Below are positions 11,830 through 23,386 of a stretch of 64,000 bases of DNA, in pieces (position 1 is the stretch's first letter; each line of letters opens with the position of its first letter). A model generated the notes under the pieces. The model had not been told where the DNA came from. It saw only the letters and a list, made by a program, of their open reading frames with translations, and made no database searches. Made by a program: the position numbers and the translations under genes. Source of the stretch: Strongylocentrotus droebachiensis (lineage: Eukaryota; Echinodermata; Echinoidea; Camarodonta; Strongylocentrotidae); assembly GCA_035222895.1 (NCBI GenBank), contig JAVYIG010000041.1, positions 682,001-746,000 of the forward strand, given 5' to 3'.

Positions 11830-12795
11830 TCTGGTCGCGAAAGTTGGTATTCGCGAATGGTGTTGAATGGAGAAAACTTCTACTGCAGATGAGGATTGCT
11901 GCAGGGTCCTCACTCGCTGTCTACGGACAAACGTGTAGTCTATTCCGTAGTCTGCTGGAACAACGTTATCCTAAGTTCGGCTATAGTCTAATAGTTGCTT
12001 GTGAAAGCCAGAAGTATATCTGGGGAGAGCCCCAGTATCAAAAGTCCGTAGACCCGCTAGGATACAAATCGGGAACTGTCTGGAAACTATTAGAAAACCG
12101 ATTGGTAAACGGTCGGCTAGGAGGAAATATAAATATCCAAAACATTATTATAAACAATAACTGCTTATGAATATTTATATAAGTATAATATCATGGCAAA
12201 ATCTTGTCTCTCATGCAGGAACAATTACCTTCCTCAAAACCAAGTATTTATCATTAACTATAAGAGAAGCATGACAATTCTCTTTCATGAGACAAGTCTT
12301 CACAATAAGAGTATTAATTAGAATTTACATCACTGACTTAAATCCAATGACAACGAGATAATGCTTACATCTTTAATAATTATTTTATAGGCAAAAACGG
12401 AGAGAACATTCCTTTTTCTCAATTTATCATCAACTAATAAAAAGCAATTTTACTTCAGTTGAAGGTCGAATATAATCTTAAAAATGCACAATAAGAAACT
12501 GAAATAACCAGGTTTACTATCAAAAAACAAACAAAAGAAACTTACTGTCTAATCTGAAGATGGAAAACTAATGTGTATTAGGAATTTGCTATGACATTGC
12601 CAACAATAACGGGCGCGGTTGCTTTATATCCGGAGATGAATGAGCTATAGGCAAAACCTGACTTTGCTCTTTGGAGGCTAGCTGCAATCTGCCTAAACAT
12701 GGCTGATCTGCACTGCATGTATGGCACTAAACCATAGTTATGCAAAGGCTGCTCTAAAGAAAAGAAAGGCAAGCTTCACTGCCACACACATTAAT
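11830..12795 (-). repeat. Inverted fragment of the GPCR unit 5' region
   Basis: Reverse complement of the region corresponding to about 838-2110 of unit 1. It carries the inverted GCTAGCTGCAATCTG block near 12680, the inverted GCCGACC block near 12120 and the inverted CAGCGAGCGAGGA block near 11915. No receptor sequence adjoins it. It is the only inverted unit piece seen and lies inside the spacer, so it marks an inversion or a transposed fragment. Confidence 0.88.
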
Positions 12796-13547
12796 GAATT
12801 CATTAATGAATTTTATTTATTTGTTTTACATTTTAAAAATATATTTTTTAAAAATATTAAAGGGTGACAAAAAAGTGCCCTTACCCCCCCCCCCCTCCCC
12901 CCCCCCTCCCCTACTGAACGAAATGTTGGTCGCTAGCTAGTGGATTTTAGGGCTTTTAAGGCCCATATGTGGCATTTTTAACACCTTTTTGTTCCATAAA
13001 ACATCAATCATTATTTCATATTGATGTGAAATAATTAGTACAATTCCTGGTTAAAATGTACACGCGACCCGCCAGTTAAGAAGGCCTGGTCTAGTGTATA
13101 CATACAATAGCTTGCCTTGTAAGAGAAATAAGGATTATGGTCCAAGTATTTCTGTCCCACTTCTGTCTTGTGGCATTTATCTCAAATCTAGTGAGAAATG
13201 CATCCATATATGGATGCATTTCATGTGCTAACTCAAGCTTTTTCTCAAACAGAATTTTCTTCTTCTTTTCTTTCTTCAATCCCCAGCCTGTTTTGTCTCT
13301 GTTCACAAGCTAGATTGCTTCCTTTTCTACAAAATGCCCTAATTTCTGCCCTGAGAAACCCAACTCTTACCCAATTCACACAATTGCAAATCCACTTTAT
13401 GCCTATTTCTAGAACTTTCATAGAAACAATTCTGATATTCAGTAGATAACTAGGAAACACATTAAGCTAACAAAATAAATGTGTCTGTTTCACTATTTAG
13501 CGCAATGTATACTAACGCTGAGCGCTGCAAATTTGTTTATGATTGTT
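12796..13547. other. No gene seen
   Basis: Poly-C tract at 12885-12912, otherwise ordinary AT-rich sequence. Short frames on both strands at 13091-13460 are mutually overlapping and carry no recognisable motif. Confidence 0.5.
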
Positions 13548-13830
13548 CAATTCAATTCAATTCAATTTATTCAGCCAATCAATAATAAAAAATTACAATC
13601 ACACTGGTACTGGTACAATTATAAAATGATGACAGGCTATGGACCCCTGAGAAGCAGAGCTTGTAACTGGGGCCCATTAACATACAATTAAATACAAATA
13701 TAATAAAAACATACTACAAACAAAACAAAAAGGACATATAGGCCTATGTATATTCACAAGTATTACAAAATAATTACAAATATCTTGCAAACACACTCAG
13801 CCATACTCACTCACTCACACACAATGCAAT
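13548..13830 (-). mobile_element. 3' end of a CR1/L2-group LINE, truncated
   Basis: The 3' end (low-coordinate side) has an (ATTGAA)n tail at 13548-13570. It shares the block GGACCCCTGAGAAGC followed by AGCTTGTAACTGGGGCCC with the 3' untranslated region of the full LINE (41240-41280). No coding sequence is attached. A GA-rich tract follows at 13849-13930. Confidence 0.7.
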
Positions 13831-14203
13831 ACACTTTAAAGCCTATTATAAGAGAGAGAGAGAGAAAGAGAGAGACAGAGACAGAGACAGAGAAGAAGAA
13901 GAGAGTAGGAAATTAAAGAGAAAAGGAGGAAGAGGAAGCACATGAAAAATGCGAAATATGAGATTTAAACTTATATATATAGTCGTATACCCAGTTTTAC
14001 AAATAAATAAATAGTAAATTGTTGCTGATGCAATGCTTGCCATACGGTGCATTTACATGGAAGACTATCCACCCTCTGATACTGTAGACATCTGGAAACA
14101 GAACACTACTACAAAAACATCAGTAACATGCACTATAACTATTATGGGTATAATACAATGAATAATTAATCAATATCCTATCAATTTAGCCTAAAAGAAG
14201 GTC

Positions 14204-14312
14204 AATTCGTCCTTGTTTTCACGAAGTGACGGTAGTGAGGAAAATCGTAACGCAAAGTGAATGCATTTTTTTTCATTACCGTCACTTCGTGACTAGAAAA
14301 CAGCGACGAATT
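14204..14312. mobile_element. 109-bp MITE
   Basis: AATTCGTC and CGAAGTGACGGTA on the left are mirrored by TACCGTCACTTCG and GACGAATT on the right, giving imperfect inverted repeats of about 30 bp. AATT at both edges may be part of the repeat or a 4-bp duplication. Confidence 0.75.
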
Positions 14313-14617
14313 ATTGTCTATCAGCTCCCGGATCGTATATTTTATTTACATCTACCGAAGGGAATTTCACGATTAATTTAAAAAAACCTCGCGAAGAGCC
14401 TCAACTGAATTTTAATCTTTATGTACTGTACTCGTATTTTCCAGTCCCCTGACTGTACTGTACAGATAATATAATGATAACGTACAGAAATTGTTTTATC
14501 GATGGGTGTTGTGTGTGCATGACTGTGTGTATATTCACCATTTGCTGCGCTGATTTCTGATCTCATATTCAACAGCAAGTTGCAAAATAAGTACCATCAT
14601 TTTTGTTTAATATCTTC

Positions 14618-14830
14618 TCGTAACTCTCCACTTTTTATTTAGATACTTTCTGAACAAAATCTTTATACGTGACGCTCCATTATCCTAAATACTCCTATAA
14701 CAGCGCCATGTACCCCACCCCTTTCCCGGCTGATATCGACTCAAGCATTCTTGCTTATGAAAGTTTGCCTCTGCATTTATCTTGATTACTTTCCTTACCT
14801 CCATACTTTCAAGTTTTCAATTATATACAG
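14618..14830 (+). repeat. Second copy of the 8130-8350 repeat
   Basis: Shares GATACTTTCTGAACAAAATC, ACAGCGCCATGTACCCC and CTCTGCATTTATCTTGATTA with 8150-8310. It diverges after TTTCAATTATAT and has no poly-A tail. Confidence 0.85.
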
Positions 14831-16440
14831 AGTTAGTAAGAAAAAATGTCCCACTTTATAAAAGCTGTAGAGTTTGAAGTGTGAATATTTAATCATGGGT
14901 TTCATGATCTTGATAGAGGTAACTTCTCAGTACATTTAGGTACTATCTTCATTTGAATCTCTGCATGCATGACTAAACATCAGACAAACTTTACAAGACT
15001 GCCAGATCTCACTTGCGCCAAGGTGCTGGGTGAGGAATAAAATAGTGTTTTGAACAAAGACAGCCAGACAGAAAAATAAACAATCACGCACACGCGCACA
15101 CACACGTACACGCATGTATCTCTTCTATGATTCTCTCTTTCTATCTCTCTTTCTTTATCAGTTCCACTATTTTAAAATCCAGAAAGATCGTGCACAAATC
15201 AAATGGGAGTTATCCTTGGAGTGCGTGACATGCGTTACGCGTAAGTGTGACATCGCACATAAATGCCAGTTGGAGATTCCCCCATCTAATTACATGTTTT
15301 GATCTCGATTAAAAAAATATATAACTTTCTCATTCATTCTATTTCCGATTTTTCTAATACTTACACCAATCTCCAATTAAGATAAAAACTTTTCTACTTC
15401 CTCTCAACTCTCAAGACAACTTTACATAAAGGATGCATTCCAAAAAGGGATAAACGAGTTTTGTTGCAGAGGGCGCTACACAAAATGATTTTTTTTTCTT
15501 CTTGTGAGATAGTGAAAAACTGAGAGTCGGATTCGGAAGAACATACAGTTTAAATGACAAATTCATCTTTGTTTGATCAAAATCGGTTCAGAGACGGCTG
15601 AAATATCCATAAATATAACGATTTCTAATATTTGTGGTGCTCCACAAATATTCGATAATTTGAACCAGCCATTGCCGATGTTGGATTTTTGTTGGCTTGT
15701 TCGTGTTGGTTATGATACGCATAACCAGACGGCCCATGAATTGTTATTATCAATTAATTTAATTAATTAACAGTCACCGTATTTTTTTTGAAATATTGCT
15801 TTGGTCGTATTGGTTAAATTTCACACATTTTAGGGTCTATGATTACCTTCATAGCCACTTTAGGTCCTAAAAGGGCACTAGAAATTGTCATAAATAAGAA
15901 TAAGAGCAATAACCATGCACTTTGAATGCATTTTGCTGTCTGAAACAAGAACTCAACTACGCTTTTAACTAATGCAAGGCTATCTCGTGAGCCTTGTAAC
16001 GATTTCAATATTTTCTCGCTCTCCTCATCTCTCAGTCTCCCTTGCTTTGATATTCCTCGTTACTTCCTTCCAATTGAGCTCCCACTTGATTTCTCCACAT
16101 CTCCATATATTCCAGCTTATGCACTGTATCTAATTTTCAACTCCATGTAGATGCAAATATTACTCAAAATCAATTATATAAATCACACACAGGATACAAC
16201 AAGTTGACGAGAATTGCTTCAATCTACATTTTGTGGCTTACAACAATATGTTGATGTGTTTGTTCAAATTGTGATACCATGATGCATCTAATTTTTGGTT
16301 TAAAATAAGTACACATTTATGTATCAAAAGTAACTTCATGCCTTTACATACCACAGTAGAAATCAATATTTTATTTGATGCAGAATAATATCAATATTTG
16401 AATATTAGAAACACAAACAGGTTCCACAACCATTAGAGTG
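14831..16440. other. No gene seen
   Basis: AT-rich sequence with a CA-rich patch near 15090 and no recognisable gene or clear terminal repeat. The frames at 15573-15770 and 15814-16008 have no motif I recognise. Confidence 0.5.
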
Positions 16441-17300
16441 TTCAAAGCAGGGGCGGTGATCCCGGGGGACGGGGGGGACGGGGGGACGGGGGGACACGTC
16501 CCCCCTCGATTTCTTTTTTAGGGGGTCACCCCCCGGAAAATTTGAAAAACTGGAAAAAAAATATATAGCAAATACTAACTAAAGACTGCAACACACTTTT
16601 AAGCTCTGGAGGGCCCAAGAGTGAAGCGTCCAAAAAATAAAAATGCAAAAATGTTCTCGCTCGGGAGCTACGATCCCTCGCATAATATCCTTCAAAATGT
16701 ACAAGTAAATATCGTAGAAAAGTGAAGTGTGAAAAAAAGTATATTGCTTGTTTTTATACTATAGTTTTGTTAAGGAATGTAATTTTTTAATACAAAAAAA
16801 ACTTTTAAAACCTGTCAGGATGTAGTCACTTCCGTCACGTTCACCCCTCTCGTTAACTATGCTCCCTCGCACTGGCGTACTGAAGAAGAACAAAAATCAA
16901 ACGTGGTTTATTTCTGAAACGGCATGGTTTTCCCCTAAGCTTCCGGAAGCTCTGCCCAACGGACCCCACCAAGGGCCCTTAGACCGCCTCTGGATGCTCA
17001 TCTGATCGTGCCTAGGACCCCTGAGCTTCTGGGAGCTCCGCCCCCTGGAGTCCACTCAATTAGTGACCGGCCAGTGTCACAAAAGGGTATTAAAATATGC
17101 CCATCTGACCGTAATTAAATGCTTAAAACCCCTGAGCATTATGGGGCTCCGACCTTGGACCCTACGCCAATTTACGCTTTGCTCTACCTGATCGTAAATA
17201 CTTTAGCCCCCCCCCCCACTTTGAAAAACGTTCCGCGGGGCCTGCATATAACATGTAAGAGTGGGGGTGAAGATTCCAAGATTAAGTTAAAGGTAAAGAA
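16441..17300. mobile_element. G/C-tract-bearing repeat, hAT-like left terminus
   Basis: CAGGGGCGG at about 16448 followed by GGGGGACGGG tracts resembles a hAT terminus, but I could not find a matching right end. The part at 16940-17200 (CCTGAGCTTCTGGGAGCTCC, CTGATCG, CCGGCCAGTGTCAC) recurs inverted and tandemly at about 34560-34920, so it is a dispersed family. Confidence 0.5.
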
Positions 17301-17693
17301 CAGTTTTAGAATCGCCCCCCTCTCAAAAAATGAAATGGAAACTCTTATTACCAATCATGTGAAAGAATATGTTTTGACTAATACGTGATCATACAAATTT
17401 TGCCGAGAAACCGCCTACTAATTGATATATTTGGTAAATTATTATATCTATTTGGACCTGATAGATATAACGCACGTGTCGCGCACGTGTCGCGTAGTCC
17501 CATATACATCTTTCTGTGTACAGTGCTTGTAACTTTACCACGACTGGGCCAAATTTCTTATCATTTTGATGATTCCAGAACCTTGCAGTACACACCAATA
17601 CTAAAATGCTAGATGATCAACCTTTTCTGCTCGATTTCACAACGTTACTTTCACAATGCAATCGCATGACCATAACTGGTCTTTATCTTTAAA

Positions 17694-18230
17694 GTAGATA
17701 TTCATTGATTTAAAAAACTAACTTAATTTCATTATTGCAAAGTTGAAACTGTGATTCGACAAGGTTATCAAAATTCAATGCTTGGAAACATTCGAGGTGA
17801 TTATTATTATAAATTATAAAACGCTTAAATACAGCCCCGGCATAGCACCTGAAGAGCTCTCCGAACGCTCCTGAGATGTGTGAGATCACTGTATGGACAC
17901 GATTTGCACAAGCAGACGATGCCCCATGACATCACACACATTTTCAGTGCCTGTGTTTTCATCTTCTCTTGAGTTCTTTCTCTTACTTCACTACCGTCAG
18001 GCTAAAATTATAATCTATTGCCTCACTCTAAACCCCGCACATGGTTTTATTTTGATGACAGATGCAGCGATACAAAAATAAAGGAATTTGTCGCTTGTAA
18101 ACAAAATAAGACGGCATTGAATATTCAGCTGCACACAGCGCGGTATGTTCGGCGTTTCAAGAGGGAACAAATGCCGTCCTTATATCATTCCGGGGGGTTT
18201 TCAATTCGAAAGTCTGGTTTCTTCGATTGT
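17694..18230 (+). repeat. Direct repeat shared with 63532-64000
   Basis: About 500 bp nearly identical to the window's right end, starting GTAGATATTCATTGATT and including CCCCGGCATAGCACCTGAAG. It does not belong to the basic GPCR unit. At 63532 it is joined directly to unit 5, suggesting that the spacer now at 7.7-18.7 kb is itself part of a larger, higher-order duplication. Confidence 0.9.
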
Positions 18231-18734
18231 TAATTAACCCCTATCCTGTGTATTTACAAGCAAAAGATTTTAGTTATCGGAATCGGGTCATATCCCCTTT
18301 TGAATGGTTTGACATGCCATCACATTTATATACACTATAAACTCATTATAATTTGACAAAAAAAAGCTTTGCCATTATGTTCATTCTTTATGGGATGTCG
18401 TCTGCTTGGGCAGTATTGGTCCATATAGTGACGTCATTAAAACGTCGTTATTTTTTCCGGCGAATCTCTCGTATATCCCAGCTGCTATGAAGGTGGTTGT
18501 ATCAGTTGTATTTTTATAAATCACCCGATATTTAGTTGACCTAAAAACTTGTACGATGGCCATTTGTTAGCTTACCAGTTTCTAGTCATACATTAGTTGA
18601 CATATTTGTGATTTTCTTTGAATTTCACCTTTAAGCAAACTTTGTCTTTGATGTAAATTCACACCAGCGCTAGGGAGCTCACCGATCCAGCCTATACCCT
18701 TTGCTAGCGGTTTCATTGGATTAATCGAGAACTT

Positions 18735-19983
18735 CCCGTAATACATCAACTCCAGAGTCCTGAATTCATCAAAAATAACAATGGTTGTTTCTGAATGCAT
18801 TACTGTGTGTGGTAGGGAAGCTTGCCTTTCTTTTTTTAGAGCAGCCTTTGCATAAATTATGGTTTAGTGCCATGTTTAGGCAGATTGCAGCTAGCCTCCA
18901 AAGAGCATAAACAGGTTTTGCCTATAGCCCATTCATCTCCGGGTATGAAGCAGCCGCGCCCGTTATTATTGGCAATGGCATAGCCTGTTCTTTTACACAG
19001 GAGGTTTTCATCTTCAGACTAGAAAGTAAGTTTGTTACTTGATATTTTGATAGTAAACCTGGTAATTTCAATTACTTATTGTGTATTTTGAAGATTATAT
19101 TCGACATTCAACTGAAGAAAAATTGCTTTTTAATAGTTGATGCTAAATTGAGAGAAAGGAAAGTTCTCCCCATTTTTGTTTATAGAATAATTATTAAAGA
19201 TGTAAGCATTATCTCCTTGTCATTGGATTTAAATCAGTGATGTAAAGTCTTATTAAATATTCCTATATATTGTGAAGACTTGTCTCATGAAAGAAAATTG
19301 TCATGCTTCTCTTATAGTTAATGATAAATGCTAAGTTTTGATGAAGGTAATTATTCCTGAGAGATAAGATTGTGCCTTGATACTATACTTCTATAAATAT
19401 TCATAGGCAGTTATTGTTTATAATTATTTTTAGATATTTATATTTCCTCCTAGCCGACCGTTTACCAATCGGTTTTCTAATGGTTTCCTGAAGGTTTTCA
19501 CGAGCAAATATTAGACCATATCCGGCCTTAAGATAACGGTGTTTTAGCAGACTTCGCAATAGACTACATGTTTGTCCGTAGACAGCGAGCGAGAACTCAT
19601 CTTCAGTGGGAGTTTTCTCCATTTGACGCCAAGGGCTCTTCTCCTGGACCCCACCCAGAAAGGGGGGGGGGGGGGATGTGATAGACGTATGAGTCCCGTG
19701 TTATACTGAGAGATGTTTAGACTGACAACGCTTGCGGAAATTTGATTATCTCTCCCACCCCGCCTCCTTTCTTTCTTCTATATAATTATGTTCGGAATTT
19801 TAAAGATGATTTTATGTTCCCACCTCCTGGGCGCAAGAATTTGGATCCGTTCTAATTCATGGGGAATAGTTCGGAATCTTTGTGTTACATTTGTCCTTTT
19901 ATACCAAAGTGAGATGTCTTTCTAATCTATACAAATTTTCACGACCTGCCTGCAGATTATGGATCCTGAATAGTCTACCCAAA
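18735..19983 (+). repeat. Collapsed tandem unit lacking its receptor
   Basis: Contains the standard 5' blocks (CAGATTGCAGCTAGCCTCC near 18885, GTAAGT at about 19026, GCCGACC near 19455, the CAGCGAGCGAG block near 19580) and the acceptor-like CCTGCAG. It ends 25 bases into the receptor coding sequence, then continues directly with the 5' block of the next unit (CTCAAATCATTCTATCAACTG). Confidence 0.88.
19959..19983 (+). pseudogene. Remnant of a GPCR start (deleted copy)
   Basis: ATGGATCCTGAATAGTCTACC matches the first codons of the other receptors but carries a stop (TAG) where they have GAG, and is cut after about 25 bases. The join to the next unit falls in a short CCAA/CAAA match, as expected for an unequal or microhomology-mediated deletion. 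Confidence 0.85.
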
Positions 19984-21690
19984 CTCTCAAATCATTCTAT
20001 CAACTGATCAATCACATGAGATTTGGGTTTTTCAGTCGTGTAGGAATTTCACCATGCTGATCGACGATCTCATAATAATTTTTTCTCACTATTCTTCGGT
20101 TTTCCACATTGTATAAAATATCGACCGTAATAGAATATAAAAAGTTTGATCTAGATTTTATGAAGAAAAAAAATACGTATGGTCTACAATCGAAATGATA
20201 GACTAATAGAGAAAGAGAGAAAGCGAGAGAGAAAGAAGGAGATCCTTTTAGTGAGGTTAACATTTTATAGTAAACATATTTGTTCCCTTTTTCATCAAGA
20301 TCTATATAGGTTAATCTTAGTAAAAAAATTGCTTGGTCCATTAAGTGTAGCAAATGCTTATGTCGGAAAGCTTTTTCATACTGTGGTAAATTTCCATGCG
20401 TTAACTCCAGAGTCCTGAATTCATTAAGGTTAACAATAGTTGTGTCTGAATTCATTACGTTTCTCTGTGTGACACTAAAGCCTGCCTTTCTTTTCTTCAG
20501 ACCAACCTTTGCATAATTATGTTTTAGTGCCATGCATGCAGTGCAGTTCAGCCATTTTCAGGCAGATTGCAGCTAGCTTCCAAAGAGCAAAGACAGGTTT
20601 TGCCTATAGCTGATGCATCTCGGGTATGAAGCAGCAGCGTCCGTTATTATTGGCAATGTCAAAGCCAGTTCCTTTACACAGGAGGTTTCCATCTTCAGAT
20701 TAGATAGTAAGTTTGTTATTTGATAATTTGATAGTAAACCTGGTTATTTCGGTTTCTTCTTGTGTATTTTAAAGATTATATTCGACCTTCAACTGAAGTG
20801 AAATTGATTTTTAATAGTTGATTATAAGATGAGAGGATTTTTCTATCCATTTTTGCTTATAAACAGTCAATGTGATAATTATTAAAGAATAATGTAAGCA
20901 TTATTTCCTCTCATTGGGTTCAAGTCAGTGATGTAAATTCTTATCAAAATTCCTATATATTGTGAAGACTATCTTGTCTTATAAAGAGAATTATCATACT
21001 TCTCTTATAGTAGATAAATGCTTGGTTTTGAGGAAGGTAATTCTTCCTGCATGAGAGACAAGATTGGGCAATGATATTCATGGCAGTTATTGTTTATAAT
21101 TACGTTGTCGATATATATATTTCCTTCTAGCCGACCAATTACAAATTTAAAGGTTTCAAGACAGTTTCCCGACTTGTATCCAAACGGGTCTCCCGATACT
21201 GGGGCTCTCCCTAGATCTACTACCGGCTTTCAAAAGCAACTATTAGACCATATCCGGACTTAATATAACGTTGTTCCAGCAATCAACGGAATAAACTACA
21301 TGTTTGTCCGTAAACAGCGAGCGAGGACCCTGCAGTATTCCTCATCTTCACTAAGTGGGAGTTTTCTCCATTCGACGCTAAGGGCTCCACTCCTGGACCC
21401 CACCTAGAAGGGGGGGGGGGGGTGATAGACGGATCAGTCCAGTGTCATACTGAGAGATATTTAGACTAACAACGCTTGTGGAATTTTGACTAGCTCTTTC
21501 ACCCCACCTTCTTTCTCTTCTATGTTCAGAATTTTAAGATAATATTATGTGCCCCCCTCCTGGGCGCAAGTATTTGGGGCCGTTCTATTTTACGGGGAAT
21601 AGTTCGGGATCTTTCTGTTACTTTGGTCATTTATACCAAATTGATATGTCGTTCTAATCTATGAAAATTCTCATGACCTGCCTGCAGACC
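19984..21690 (+). repeat. Unit 2, 5' half; candidate 5'UTR exon and intron of GPCR-2
   Basis: Contains all conserved blocks. GTAAGT at 20707 is preserved in six unit copies. TTCTAATC and CTGCAG (AG at 21686-21687) stand immediately before the start codon. This suggests a 5' untranslated exon ending at 20706 and an intron of about 980 bp. It is an inference from conservation of splice-like signals, with no transcript evidence. Confidence 0.6.
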
Positions 21691-22875
21691 ATGGATCCTG
21701 AAGAGTCTACCCACTTCAACAACAACAACAGGACACCTGTCTTATCTTCAGAAGATAGTAACCTACCACTTTCGACATCGATTCCAGTCGTAGCTATCTA
21801 CGGTATTCTCATTGCGATCACTGTCATTGGAAATCTTTTCGTCATCATTTCAAACTTTCAAGACGGAAAGTTACGTCAACAACCAGCTAACCTTATCATT
21901 CTCAATCTTGCCTTTGCCGATTTGATGGTCGGACTCGTGTCGTTAACGGTCAATCTGACGACCATTGTAAGTGGGCGCTGGTTGTTCGGCGAGTACGTCT
22001 GTAGATTATACGGCGTTATCGACTACGTAGCCGTCTACGTATCGGTCGTAATGATCGTGTTCATCAGTATCGATAGATATTTGTTAGTTACGAAGCCCAT
22101 CAAACACCGATCATTCGTGACACGAAAACGTGTTCGATATGCAATAATATCAGCATGGATATTCTACTTCACAGTTGTGTTCCTACTTTCTTTTGGATGG
22201 ACGACTTTTGGCGGACGAAAGGAGACGTTGGACTATTCGCACGAGTGTCTCATGGAGTTCCTTGTGAATCCGTTCGTAACATTAACTCTTAGTCTTATTG
22301 GATTCTTCATACCATTTTCGAGTGTTGTTTTATTAAATGTTCTTATTTTTGTTAACATTAAGAGGCAGTTTGATAAATTTCAAGTTATCACAATCAACCA
22401 AAACTTTGATGAAACAACAGAATACCGTGTGAATCAAGAATGTCGTACAAACATGTCTGCTGTAAAAGGAGACAAGGATGGTAATAATCATCAGACAAAT
22501 TTGTTTTGTCTGTCTTCTACTGTACAGCGAGCCAAAACATCTATGAGCATCCAAACTGTTTCACAAGCAATCCACATGAACGCGATACCAAATACCAAAT
22601 TTGATCAGTTTACCAGCGTGAGACTTCAAAAGAACAAAAGAATTGCCAAGAAGCTAGCCCTCGTTGTCATGGTGTTTGGCGTGTGTTGTCTTCCATATGA
22701 AATCTGCACTATTGCGAATGCTTTCTGCGAAGAAACATGCATCAGTAACCTGGCTTGGGATATAACTGAGAATATTCAATGGGCTAACTCTGGGATAAAT
22801 CCAATCCTTTATGCTTTCACGATTGTCCAATTTAGGCGAAATTTCGTGAGACTATTTCGATGTCGATCAAAATGA
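21691..22875 (+). CDS. GPCR-2, class A aminergic-like receptor (intact)
   Basis: 394-residue seven-helix receptor in one coding exon. Visible landmarks are N48 (1.50) in TM1, LAFAD with D77 (2.50), C104 (3.25) expected to bond with the Cys of the second extracellular loop (SHECLME), D111 (3.32) in the aminergic DYVA context, DRY at 128-130, FFIPF in TM5, a third intracellular loop of about 110 residues, FGVCCLP in TM6 and NPILY in TM7. The tail is very short and ends RCRSK. The DYVA...SIDRY pattern resembles muscarinic and histamine H3-type receptors, so an amine or acetylcholine-like ligand coupled through a G protein at the plasma membrane is plausible. The usual W6.48 of CWxP is Cys. An upstream in-frame ATG at 21661 exists, but the conserved CTGCAG acceptor-like site lies after it, so I start at MDPEES, which is conserved. 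N10-N13 followed by RT gives a glycosylation site. Confidence 0.9.
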   Translation: MDPEESTHFNNNNRTPVLSSEDSNLPLSTSIPVVAIYGILIAITVIGNLFVIISNFQDGKLRQQPANLIILNLAFADLMVGLVSLTVNLTTIVSGRWLFGEYVCRLYGVIDYVAVYVSVVMIVFISIDRYLLVTKPIKHRSFVTRKRVRYAIISAWIFYFTVVFLLSFGWTTFGGRKETLDYSHECLMEFLVNPFVTLTLSLIGFFIPFSSVVLLNVLIFVNIKRQFDKFQVITINQNFDETTEYRVNQECRTNMSAVKGDKDGNNHQTNLFCLSSTVQRAKTSMSIQTVSQAIHMNAIPNTKFDQFTSVRLQKNKRIAKKLALVVMVFGVCCLPYEICTIANAFCEETCISNLAWDITENIQWANSGINPILYAFTIVQFRRNFVRLFRCRSK

Positions 22876-22986
22876 TTGAAAAATGTTCAAGTGAACAAGT
22901 TTTTGAATGCAAACAAGTTCTTGGTGAACATTAAGGTTTCAGACATGGCTATAGCACGAAACTTACATTACCAGATTTGATTAATC

Positions 22987-22992
22987 AATAAA
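22987..22992 (+). terminator. AATAAA polyadenylation signal of GPCR-2
   Basis: AATAAA about 110 bp after the stop. It is conserved in context and spacing at 37603 and 59179 after the other receptors. Confidence 0.7.
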
Positions 22993-23024
22993 CGCAATAC
23001 ACTGATGAGGGTAGAATCACTGTC

Positions 23025-23285
23025 GGAATTTTTTCTCCAGATTTTGCAAAGACCTGTGACACAAGTGACCATACTGTACCACTATGGTTTGAGAAGATTA
23101 GCATTGGACTGGGTTAAAATGACCTATTGAACATGTATCAATTTCGGTAGCACATCTGAAGAAGAAACAAAATTGACCTGCGGGGTAACCCAGGGATCAG
23201 TTTTAGGACCAAACCTTTTTCTGATATATCAACGATTCACCAAACTGTTCATAATATCGTCTATCGCTGACGATTCTAAGCTAGT
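23025..23285 (+). pseudogene. Decayed LINE reverse-transcriptase relic
   Basis: Broken frames still read PDFAKTCDTSDHT, FGSTSEEETKLTCGVTQGS and VLGPNLFLIYQ, the palm-domain motifs of a CR1/L2-group reverse transcriptase, with stops and frameshifts. The same relic follows GPCR-3 and GPCR-4, so it was part of the ancestral unit. Confidence 0.8.
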
Positions 23286-23386
23286 TTTGCACATTTAACA
23301 AAGGGGCGAAAAAGAACACACTTAGGAGAAGTAAATCAGTGGCTATCTAGGGGGCAGGGGGCACGTGCACAAAGCGGTACTTTAAG

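Noticed and set aside
16448..17050. Complete hAT element from CAGGGGCGG to CGCCCCCTG
   Set aside because: The proposed right end is part of a dispersed repeat also found at 34.7 kb, and no 8-bp duplication matches.
17893..18081. 62-codon frame conserved at 63730-63918
   Set aside because: Conservation reflects recent duplication of the whole 500-bp segment. No motif, and neighbouring non-coding bases are equally similar.
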